64,000 nucleotides of DNA, taken from positions 124,001 through 188,000 of the forward strand of contig NZ_CP115668.1 of assembly GCF_028021195.1 (NCBI RefSeq), written 5' to 3'. The position numbers and the translations under genes were made by a program. Source of the stretch: Cutibacterium equinum. Lineage in GTDB: Bacteria; Actinomycetota; Actinomycetes; Propionibacteriales; Propionibacteriaceae. Under the pieces are notes generated by a model that was given only the letters and a program-made list of their open reading frames with translations, had not been told where the DNA came from and did no database searches. Shown here one piece after another: positions 1 through 6,958 of this stretch (positions are counted from its first letter, which is position 1; every line of letters begins with the position of its first letter).

Positions 1-540
1 GTCCTCGTCCTGGCGATCCAGGGGCAGTGGGAGTGGGTCTGTGAAGCCCTTCGCCAACGGATCGTCACCCCCGAGTCATGTCGGCGGGCCCGTAAAAGCC
101 TGACGGGCCGCTATCCCAAAGCCCAGGTCGAGGCCGCGTTGGCTGATATTGATCTCAACGCGTGGTCGGTTCCGGAGTTGGAGATGGCCCGAATGTTGCG
201 TGCGGTGGGAGTGAGGGGTCATAAACCCAACCGGAAAGTGTGGGCAGGGGACCGCTCGTATTACCTGGATCAGGCCTTCGATGCTGAGAAAGTCGCGGTG
301 GAGATTGATGGGCGGTCTGTGCACGGCACCGTTGAGGGATTCGAGGAGACGATGATGAGGTCGGCTCACCTGGACTGTCATGGCTGGAGGGTGCTCCACG
401 TCACCCCGACCATGATGCGCAGGAATCCAAGGTTCGTGCTGGACTGGCTGGCCTCCCACCTCCACCGACGCCACCGACCCAGAACCATGTTCACCGAACC
501 CGTCCTACGACAGATCATGGGCGGTGCCACGCCAGCCTGA
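1..540 (+). CDS. DUF559-domain protein, 5' truncated by window edge
   Basis: The frame is open from base 1, so the N-terminus lies outside the window and about 179 codons are visible. The C-terminal part, roughly the last 110 residues, has the look of a DUF559 / Vsr-like endonuclease fold: a charged strand ending in the motif VEIDGR, a following histidine, then a region WRVLHVTP and an arginine. DUF559 proteins are common in actinobacteria and are related to restriction-type nucleases, but their biochemical role is mostly unknown. No partner gene is visible downstream. The family call rests on motif resemblance only. A start further inside, such as TTG at 139, is possible, but the upstream frame also reads like protein. 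Confidence 0.6.
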   Translation, partial: VLVLAIQGQWEWVCEALRQRIVTPESCRRARKSLTGRYPKAQVEAALADIDLNAWSVPELEMARMLRAVGVRGHKPNRKVWAGDRSYYLDQAFDAEKVAVEIDGRSVHGTVEGFEETMMRSAHLDCHGWRVLHVTPTMMRRNPRFVLDWLASHLHRRHRPRTMFTEPVLRQIMGGATPA

Positions 541-914
541 ACCGCCACTCATCACCTGGTCATAGCAACACACCAGCCCACCTCATCATGGGCCATCCCA
601 CAGGTGCCGACCTCGACACCCCTGCCCGACGTTCACCACACCGCGCTATGGAAAACCAGGCGCTGATAACCCCACCAACACCAAGACACACCACCATCAA
701 CCACTAGAAACCCCAACACCACAGGAGAAGGAAAGTACCTCTCATGGTTCGAGGCGCGGGTCATGAGATGCGCGGGAGCAAGGGCCACTGCCTTGTAGCG
801 GAGACCCACCACCGACAGTCATGGTTCGAGGTGCGGGGCACGAGACTCCGACCTGCTGGCCCACGGAAAACGGTGGGGGCAACGCTTTCGCGTCACCCCC
901 ACCGTCAGGTGTTG
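541..914. other. Intergenic region, CA-rich stretch, no gene seen
   Basis: No convincing coding frame lies here. Bases about 640-720 on the plus strand are unusually rich in C and A and poor in G and T. A diverged direct repeat follows at 742-768 and 819-845. Short open frames cross the region but have neither a ribosome binding site nor a recognisable product. Confidence 0.5.
742..845. repeat. 27-bp direct repeat pair, 77 bp apart
   Basis: Copies at 742-768 and 819-845 match at 24 of 27 positions. Both begin TCATGGTTCGAGG and end in CGAGA or TGAGA. The pair lies between the DUF559 gene and the small gene downstream of ndh. Function unknown. Confidence 0.6.
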
Positions 915-1208
915 TCACTTGTAGGAGTAAAAGGCCGGGGCGGTCGACACACGACCGGTGCCACCCATCGGGGTGGCGTGGCCATCAGCTCGCGGATCGC
1001 GGCGGGAAGCCCTCCGGCCACCTGAAGGCGTGCGCTTGGACAGGTCCTCGAACAAGGACGGGTCGTGGGATCCCGTCTTCTTGTCCTTGGATCCCTTGCG
1101 TCCTGCGATCAGCGCGATCCCGACGATGGCGACTGCGGCCACCGCGACGGCAACCAAGGAGCCCTTGTCGGTCTGTTCAGGATTGTTCTGTGATTTCCTC
1201 GCGCGCAT
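915..1208 (-). CDS. Small single-pass membrane protein downstream of ndh
   Basis: About 97 residues. A charged, polar N-terminus (MRARKSQNNPEQTDKG) is followed by one strongly hydrophobic segment at about residues 18-37 and a long basic, low-complexity tail. The start is placed at ATG 1208 because a purine-rich GGGAAGAAG lies about 6 nt upstream; GTG 1211 is the alternative. The gene begins 3 nt beyond the stop of the NADH dehydrogenase gene, so the two are probably co-transcribed. I do not recognise the family. A single-span protein after NDH-2 might be a membrane partner, but that is inference from position only. The tail composition is the main reason for doubt. Confidence 0.5.
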   Translation of the reverse strand: MRARKSQNNPEQTDKGSLVAVAVAAVAIVGIALIAGRKGSKDKKTGSHDPSLFEDLSKRTPSGGRRASRRDPRADGHATPMGGTGRVSTAPAFYSYK

Positions 1209-1211
1209 CAC

Positions 1212-2594
1212 TCACTTCTTCCCGTCGATGGGCTTGGCGCCCTTCTTGTCATCGTCGCGCAGAGCGTTGTCGTTCTTGTCTTGCTTGCCTTCCTCGGTGA
1301 GGATGTCGCCGACGATCGCTCCGGCCTCACGATGGAACGCGATGTAGCGAGCACCAAGGTTGATCATGGCCTGCAGACGGTTACGTCCGCCCAACAGGGT
1401 GTAAATGTGCACCGTCACCCAGGTCAGCCATGCGCCGATACCGGTGAACTTCAGCTTCTCGGACAGCTGGACGACAGCCGAGTTGCGGCCGATCGTCGCC
1501 ATGGTGCCCTTGTCGTGGTACTCGAACTTCTCCAGCGGCTCGCCGAGTTCGAGATGGACGATCTGACGGGCGACGCACTCGCCACCCTGGATGGCGGGCT
1601 GAGCCAGCTGAGGCTTCGGATCCTCGGTGTTGATGGCACCGTCGCCGACGGCGAAGATGCGATCCTGCCCGTTGACGCGGAGGGTGCCGTCGGTGGCGAT
1701 ACGCCCGCCGCGTCCCTGCTCGAACCCCCAGTCGGCCACGGCCTTGTGGGCGCCGACGCCGGCAGCCCAGATGACCATGTCCGCGGGAAGAGTCTGGCCG
1801 TCCTTGAGAAGCACGGAATCCTCGCGCACCTCGGCGATGGCGGTCTTGGTGCGCACATCCACGCCGCGCTTTTGCAGCTGACGACGGGTGTAATGGCGCA
1901 GAGCCGGATCGAACGGCATGAGGAGGTGGTCAGCCATCTCGACGAGGGTGACGTGGACGCGGTCAATGGACACGTCCGGGAAGATTGCCGGAATGCCGAT
2001 CGACTTCATCTCAGCCAAGGTGCCGGCCATCTCGACACCGCTCGGGCCACCGCCAACGATGATGACGTCGAAGGTCTTGTCACGCTTGGTGTCGAGGTCC
2101 TCGAGGTAGGTGAAGATGGCGTCGCGTGCGCGCAGCGAAGAGGCGCGAGTGTAGATGGTGTAGGAGTGCTCGGCGGCGCCCGGCATGCCGAAGAAGTTGG
2201 CTCCAACGCCTTGGGACAAGATGAGGTAGTCGTACGGGATCGGGTCACCGTTGTCGACGTTGACAAGTCGATTCTCGGCATCGATGCCGGTCACAGAGGC
2301 GCGACGGAAGTGGGTGCGAGGACCGTTCTGAGCCGCGAAGGAACGCAAGCGGTAGGTGACGTCACCAGGGTTCAGGCCACCGGTGGCGACCTGATACAGC
2401 AGCGGCTGGAACGTGGTGTACGGGTTGCGGTCGATGAGGGTGACGTCGCACCCTGCTTCGGCAGTCTTCTTGGCGGCCGCCAAGCCACCGAAACCAGCAC
2501 CAACGATCACGACTCGAGGCTTGGAGTTCGCCAGAACTGGTTTACGACCCAGGCCCGGCAGGCCAATGTCCGACAACAGGGTATTGATGTCCAT
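1212..2594 (-). CDS. ndh: Type II NADH:quinone oxidoreductase (NDH-2)
   Basis: 460 residues. This FAD enzyme oxidises NADH and reduces menaquinone without pumping protons, on the cytoplasmic face of the membrane. The N-terminal FAD dinucleotide motif VIVGAGFGGLAAA lies near residue 28. A second Rossmann motif, VIIVGGGPSGVEMAG, marks the NADH site. A late FAD-contact stretch IFAVGDGA and an amphipathic C-terminal tail ending in a Lys/Asp-rich run fit the family. The start at ATG 2594 is chosen because GGAGGA lies just upstream; the frame stays open further 5' but without a binding site. It is divergent from the Nudix gene. It probably feeds the quinone pool used by the cytochrome bd oxidase encoded at 27.6-30.3 kb. 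Confidence 0.93.
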   Translation of the reverse strand: MDINTLLSDIGLPGLGRKPVLANSKPRVVIVGAGFGGLAAAKKTAEAGCDVTLIDRNPYTTFQPLLYQVATGGLNPGDVTYRLRSFAAQNGPRTHFRRASVTGIDAENRLVNVDNGDPIPYDYLILSQGVGANFFGMPGAAEHSYTIYTRASSLRARDAIFTYLEDLDTKRDKTFDVIIVGGGPSGVEMAGTLAEMKSIGIPAIFPDVSIDRVHVTLVEMADHLLMPFDPALRHYTRRQLQKRGVDVRTKTAIAEVREDSVLLKDGQTLPADMVIWAAGVGAHKAVADWGFEQGRGGRIATDGTLRVNGQDRIFAVGDGAINTEDPKPQLAQPAIQGGECVARQIVHLELGEPLEKFEYHDKGTMATIGRNSAVVQLSEKLKFTGIGAWLTWVTVHIYTLLGGRNRLQAMINLGARYIAFHREAGAIVGDILTEEGKQDKNDNALRDDDKKGAKPIDGKK

Positions 2595-2720
2595 CTGATC
2601 CTCCGAATGACGGTGTGACATGCCGATTGTCCCAATGATGTGCTGTATTTCGCAATAACTTGAGTTCCAGTGGTAGTTCACGACCGGGTACTTCAGCTCA
2701 CAGCGTGACAGGCTTGGACC

Positions 2721-3368
2721 ATGCCACATCTCCACACCCAGCCCCACGGACACGACGTCACGATCAGCGCGTGGATCTTGAGGCGATTCCCGGCTGACAG
2801 CTCACGTGGCTGGCAGTGGAAAGCCCTCGTGCACAAGCACCGCAAGATGAACTTGTGGATTCAGCCCGGTGGGCACGTTGAGCACACTGAGAACCCTTGG
2901 CAGGCCCTTGTCCACGAGCTTCACGAGGAAGCCGGGTACCACATCGACCAGTTGAGCGTCTTGCAACCCTGGAAACGGCTTCCTGACGGGGTCCACGATC
3001 TCATGCACCCGACGCCGGTGCTCCTCAACACCCACAGCCCGTACCCAGGCCACTTCCACTCCGACATCGTCATGGCGCTGGTGGCTGATGGTGATCCAGC
3101 GGAGAAGCCGCGTCCTGGCGAGTCTCAGGAGCTTCAATGGGTCAGCCCCGACGAATTTGCCGCACTCCCGGACGCCGAGCCCGATGCCGTCATGATCATG
3201 ACCATGATCGTCGAGCGGGTGGCCGATTCCTGGATCCCGATCCGGGCGACGGAGTGGTCCCTGGAGGACGCCCCCGCCGAGGCGATGACGAACCGTACGG
3301 TTGCCGAGGCCACCGCCCCCGACCCTCTGAACGACAGGGAGACCGAGGGGTGGGGTACGGCCCAGTGA
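2721..3368 (+). CDS. Nudix hydrolase
   Basis: 215 residues. The Nudix box is at residues 51-73: G51-x5-E57-x7-H65-E66-L-H-E69-E70-A-G-Y. The arginine of the canonical REUXEE core is replaced by His65, while the metal-binding glutamates remain. The family hydrolyses nucleoside diphosphates linked to another moiety; the substrate cannot be told from sequence. The last 50 or so residues are an Ala/Glu-rich extension. The start ATG lies 127 bp from the divergent ndh start and lacks a strong binding site. The gene end overlaps the helicase start (GTGA, 3365-3368), which points to translational coupling. Confidence 0.85.
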   Translation: MPHLHTQPHGHDVTISAWILRRFPADSSRGWQWKALVHKHRKMNLWIQPGGHVEHTENPWQALVHELHEEAGYHIDQLSVLQPWKRLPDGVHDLMHPTPVLLNTHSPYPGHFHSDIVMALVADGDPAEKPRPGESQELQWVSPDEFAALPDAEPDAVMIMTMIVERVADSWIPIRATEWSLEDAPAEAMTNRTVAEATAPDPLNDRETEGWGTAQ

Positions 3369-5860
3369 CACGCAGCCTTGACCTCGACGCGATAGGGGCC
3401 GGGCTTCCAGTCGCAGCTCACGGCGACGAGATCACCACAGCGTTGGATACAGGCAGGGCCGTCATCGTCGCCCCGCCCGGCACCGGCAAGACGACCTTCG
3501 TCCCGCCCCTGGTCGCGTCGCGGTATTCGGGTCGGGTCATCGTCACTCAGCCACGACGGGTGGCAGCCAGAGCCGCCGCACGCCGACTTTCCACCCTCAC
3601 CCGGACCCGCCCCGGCGACATCGCCTCCCACACCGTGCGCGGGGAATCGACGACCACCCGCGACACCAGGGTCGAGTTCGTGACAACCGGGGTCCTGCTC
3701 CGCCGTCTGATGCGCGACCCTGACCTGACAGGGGTTGATGCCGTCATCCTCGATGAGGTCCACGAACGTCACCTCGACGCCGACCTCGTCGTCGCGATGG
3801 TCTGTGAGGTGGCGAAACTACGCGACGACCTCACCGTCGTCGCGATGTCAGCCACCGTCGACAGCTCCGGGTGGGCGAGCCTGCTCGGTGGGGACGAGCT
3901 CGCACCGGTCGTCGAGGTGCCCTCGGCCCTGCATGAACTTGAGATTGAGTGGGCTCCAGCCTCCGGGTCCCCTGTGGATTCTCGGGGTGTGACTCGCGAA
4001 TTCCTCCGTCACGTTGGCAATGTCACTGTTGAGGCCCTCGATCACCACCCGGATGGCTCGGCCTTGGTCTTCGTGCCAGGGGCTCGCGAGGTGGATCACG
4101 TTGTCGCCGATTTGCGCTCCCGGCTCGAAGGCGTCGAGGTCGTCGGGTTGTCAGGGTCAATGTCAGCCAGCGAGCAGGATCATGCCTTGTCAGACCCAGG
4201 TTATGTGCGCCGGGTCATCGTCTCGACGGCGGTCGCGGAGTCCTCCCTGACGGTGCCTGGGGTCAGTCTCGTCGTTGATTCCGGCCTGTCCCGGGAACCG
4301 CGCCTCGATCGTGGTCGCGGCATGACGGGCCTGGTGACCGTCCGGGAGTCCCGGGCCTCGGCAACTCAACGTGCTGGGCGTGCAGCTCGCCTCGGCCCTG
4401 GCGTCGCGGTGCGGTGCCTGCGCGCCCAAGACTGGTCGGGGATGGCCGCCGACCCCGCCCCCGAGGTTGACCACGCCGACCTTGTGGCATCGCTGTTGTC
4501 ACTGGCCGTTTGGGGCTGTCCACGTGGCGAAGGTATGGCTCTACCAACCCCGTTACCACAGGATCGGGTGGCTGAGGCCGAGGAGGAACTTCGTGAGCTG
4601 GGTGCCGTTGATTCTCAAGGAAGGGTCACCGAGAGAGGGCGTCAGTTAGCGACGGTTCCGGTCGACCCTCGGCTGGCAAGGGCTTTGGCCGACGGTGCGC
4701 CGATTGTCGGGTCCCGTCGGTGCGCCGAGATCGTGGCCATGCTCGGCCTCGACGACGGGCAGGTCGACCTGGTTGGGCAGTGGCGCCAGTTGCGGACCGG
4801 TCGTCACCCCGATGCGAAGACATGGCGTCGCGAGGCCGATCGACTCGCGCGCCTCACCGACGATCTGCCCGCCACCGACATCACCGACGACGATGCCGTC
4901 GCCACTGTCGTCTCCTTGGCCCGCCCAGGTTGGATCGCTCGCAGTCGGGGTGAGGGGTCGTCGTCCTATCTGTTGGCAGGTGGCACCGGGGTTGACCTGC
5001 CGCGTGACTGCCCACCTGGGTTGCTCGGACAACCGTGGTTGGCTGTCGCCCGGACCTCGCGCATCACGAGCGGTGCCCTCATTCGAGCAGCGGTCCCGCT
5101 GTCGGAGTCAGCGGCTCTGGACGCCGGGGCAGCAATGCTTGCGACCGAGACAACGGTTACCTGGGATGGTGGCAAGGCTCGCGGCCGGCGGGTTTCACGG
5201 CTTGGCGCCATTGAGTTGTCGTCCACCCCGGTTCAGCCTGGGCGCGCCGAGGCCCGCCGCGCGGTGCTGGAAACCGTGAGGTCGCGCGGGCTGAAGGTCG
5301 TAGGGCTGTCGAAGGACGCTGAGTACCTGAGGTGTCGGCTCGCCCTGGCCCACCGGGTACTCGGCGATCCCTGGCCCGATGTCAGCGAGGAGGCCCTGCT
5401 CTCCCGCGCCGAGGAATGGCTCGACCTGGACAGCCTGGCCGCAGGGCGGGGAAGTGACGCCACCTCTGGCCTTCGCGGCCTGCTGGGGTGGCAGGAATCG
5501 GCCCGCCTTGATGAGGTCCTCCCCGAGAGAATCACGGTCCCCAGCGGGTCGCGAATCCGCATTGACTACCCAGAACCCGGCAGTGACGCCGCCCCCGTGC
5601 TCGCGGTGAAGCTCCAGGAGTGTTTCGGCTGGACTGACGGCCCGACGATCTGTGATGGCCGTGTGAGGGTGGTGCTCCATCTCTTGTCCCCGGCTCGACG
5701 CCCCCTTGCCGTCACCGACGATCTCGCCAGTTTCTGGGCCAACGCCTACCCAATGGTGCGGGCGGAGAACCGCGGGCGATACTCCAAACATCCCTGGCCT
5801 GAAGATCCTTTGACAGCCATTCCCACGAAGCGCACCAATCGGGCGGTGGGGAACAGCTGA
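3365..5860 (+). CDS. hrpB: ATP-dependent helicase HrpB
   Basis: 831 residues from GTG 3365, close to the usual 800-850 of HrpB, a DEAH/RHA-family helicase of unclear physiological role. Walker A APPGTGKTT is at residues 36-44 and the DEVH box at 130-133. Motif III SAT and motif VI QRAGRAAR follow, then the HrpB-type C-terminal region with RRPLAVTDDLASFW and ending near the characteristic RGRYSKHPWPEDP. The reading frame is open upstream, but the GTG overlapping the Nudix stop gives an N-terminus matching the family. HrpB in many bacteria is non-essential and its RNA targets are not known. No transcription terminator is obvious after the gene. Confidence 0.93.
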   Translation: MTRSLDLDAIGAGLPVAAHGDEITTALDTGRAVIVAPPGTGKTTFVPPLVASRYSGRVIVTQPRRVAARAAARRLSTLTRTRPGDIASHTVRGESTTTRDTRVEFVTTGVLLRRLMRDPDLTGVDAVILDEVHERHLDADLVVAMVCEVAKLRDDLTVVAMSATVDSSGWASLLGGDELAPVVEVPSALHELEIEWAPASGSPVDSRGVTREFLRHVGNVTVEALDHHPDGSALVFVPGAREVDHVVADLRSRLEGVEVVGLSGSMSASEQDHALSDPGYVRRVIVSTAVAESSLTVPGVSLVVDSGLSREPRLDRGRGMTGLVTVRESRASATQRAGRAARLGPGVAVRCLRAQDWSGMAADPAPEVDHADLVASLLSLAVWGCPRGEGMALPTPLPQDRVAEAEEELRELGAVDSQGRVTERGRQLATVPVDPRLARALADGAPIVGSRRCAEIVAMLGLDDGQVDLVGQWRQLRTGRHPDAKTWRREADRLARLTDDLPATDITDDDAVATVVSLARPGWIARSRGEGSSSYLLAGGTGVDLPRDCPPGLLGQPWLAVARTSRITSGALIRAAVPLSESAALDAGAAMLATETTVTWDGGKARGRRVSRLGAIELSSTPVQPGRAEARRAVLETVRSRGLKVVGLSKDAEYLRCRLALAHRVLGDPWPDVSEEALLSRAEEWLDLDSLAAGRGSDATSGLRGLLGWQESARLDEVLPERITVPSGSRIRIDYPEPGSDAAPVLAVKLQECFGWTDGPTICDGRVRVVLHLLSPARRPLAVTDDLASFWANAYPMVRAENRGRYSKHPWPEDPLTAIPTKRTNRAVGNS

Positions 5861-5936
5861 CGACGGCCCCGGGCTCACTCCGAGTCGAATTTTCCAGCGC
5901 CTTCAGCCAGCAGACCCCCTGTGTCTACGCAAATGC

Positions 5937-6015
5937 GTGTGGTGATTGGGGTCCTGATGGCGGATGCTGCTGTGTGAGGTGGCACGACGCGGGTTCGTCA
6001 CCCCGATTTCCACCA
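5937..6015. repeat. 79-bp palindromic repeat, copy A
   Basis: Begins GTGTGGTGATTG and ends with a degenerate inverted match of that sequence. It shares its length, the core TGAGGTGGCA and the segment TCACCCCGAT with the copy at 10473-10551. It lies between hrpB and the thiamine riboswitch. Confidence 0.6.
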
Positions 6016-6048
6016 GGCGGGGGAGTACTCGACATTGCCGCAGCCCCC

Positions 6049-6095
6049 GCGACAGGCCCCCGCGCGTCGCAGCCCGCGCGCGACAGGCCCCCGCG
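6049..6095. repeat. 16-bp exact direct repeat, 31-bp period
   Basis: GCGACAGGCCCCCGCG occurs at 6049-6064 and again at 6080-6095 in a very GC-rich intergenic stretch upstream of the riboswitch. Confidence 0.7.
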
Positions 6096-6194
6096 TGACG
6101 GACCCTGCCTGAGGATTTGCGCACCTCTCACCAGGATCGCCGAACGCGTTGTGGGTGGAGACTTCCCGCCAACCGCGACTAAGATGGCCCTCAA

Positions 6195-6280
6195 CGACAG
6201 GGGAGCATCACCAGGATGCTGAGAGTGGGCACCGCCCAGACCCTCGAACCTGAACCGGTTAGGACCGGCGTAGGGAGTCG
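6195..6280 (+). promoter_or_regulatory. TPP riboswitch (THI element)
   Basis: The conserved thiamine pyrophosphate aptamer is recognisable: GGGGAGC, then GCTGAGAGT, then GAACCTGA, CCGG-TTAGGA-CCGG and GCGTAGGGA. The outer P1 stem can be drawn as CGAC (6195-6198) with GTCG (6277-6280). It precedes the YkoE-like transporter gene by about 50 nt, which matches the known use of this element for thiamine and HMP uptake genes. Confidence 0.93.
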
Positions 6281-6302
6281 GGCTCTTTGCGCATGCGCGC
6301 CC

Positions 6303-6322
6303 CCTTCCGAACGAACGGAAGG
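6303..6322 (+). promoter_or_regulatory. Hairpin occluding the ykoE ribosome binding site
   Basis: CCTTCCG (6303-6309) pairs perfectly with CGGAAGG (6316-6322) around a 6-nt loop. The right arm contains the ribosome binding site GGAAGGA of the gene starting at 6329. This looks like the sequestering stem of the expression platform, so TPP would act on translation initiation. Its coupling to the aptamer is inferred. Confidence 0.65.
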
Positions 6323-6328
6323 ACTTCC

Positions 6329-6958
6329 ATGACCAACGACAAACCCGCCATGCGGTACCGCACCATCGACATCGTCACCCCAGTCATGATCGCGGTGGCC
6401 TTCGGCGTCATCTTCCTCGGCTACAGCGCTCTTTACAGCCTTCTCAAACCAGTGACGTCCGTGTATCTGCCAGCTGAAGGCAGTCTCAGCGGCATCTGGT
6501 TCCTGCCTGCCCTCATCGCGGGTCTCATCGTCCGTAAGCCCGGTGCCCCCCTCCTCGCGGAGCTCCTCGCCGCATCCATCGAGGCTGCCCTCGGGGGCCA
6601 GTGGGGAGTCGGAACCCTCATCTCGGGCGTCCTGCAGAGTCTGCCGATGGAGCTGTGCCTGCTCGCCGTCGCCTACCGCAAGGCCGGACCCAAACTCGCC
6701 ATCGTCGCTGGTGCCCTCACCGGTCTTGTCGAAGGTGTCTACGAGCGCATCTCCTACTATCCGATGTTTCGTTTCGGCGACACCGTCGTCTACGCCGTCC
6801 TCATGATTATCTCCGGCGCTCTGCTCGGCGGTCTGGTGGCCTGGGGAATCGTCCGTGGGTTGGCTGCAGCCGGCGCCCTCAACACCTTCGCCGTCTCCCG
6901 TGACCTGCGCGGCACCAAGACCGTCAAGGGTGCGACATCCCCGCGGAACCTGTCATGA
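6329..6958 (+). CDS. ykoE: ECF transporter S component, YkoE family (HMP/thiamine)
   Basis: 209 residues with about six hydrophobic segments, for example IDIVTPVMIAVAFGVIFLGY near residue 13 and VYAVLMIISGALLGGLVAWG near 154. It resembles YkoE, the membrane substrate-binding subunit of a group I energy-coupling-factor importer for thiamine or its hydroxymethylpyrimidine precursor. The upstream TPP riboswitch supports the substrate. Motifs such as YERISYYPMF in the last third are typical of the family. The start at ATG 6329 follows GGAAGGA. The stop overlaps the ATPase start (ATGA), so S component and energising module are made together. Confidence 0.9.
   Translation: MTNDKPAMRYRTIDIVTPVMIAVAFGVIFLGYSALYSLLKPVTSVYLPAEGSLSGIWFLPALIAGLIVRKPGAPLLAELLAASIEAALGGQWGVGTLISGVLQSLPMELCLLAVAYRKAGPKLAIVAGALTGLVEGVYERISYYPMFRFGDTVVYAVLMIISGALLGGLVAWGIVRGLAAAGALNTFAVSRDLRGTKTVKGATSPRNLS

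Noticed and set aside
742-845. tRNA T-arm-like GGTTCGAG sequence, twice
   Set aside because: No acceptor stem, anticodon stem or paired T stem can be drawn around either copy.
1281-2618. Long plus-strand open frame antisense to ndh
   Set aside because: Its translation is Val/Asp/Gly-rich with no motif, while the minus strand encodes a clear NDH-2; high GC produces such shadow frames.
6041-6095. Start of a CRISPR-like array
   Set aside because: Only two exact 16-mers with a 15-bp gap, no regular spacers, no cas genes nearby.
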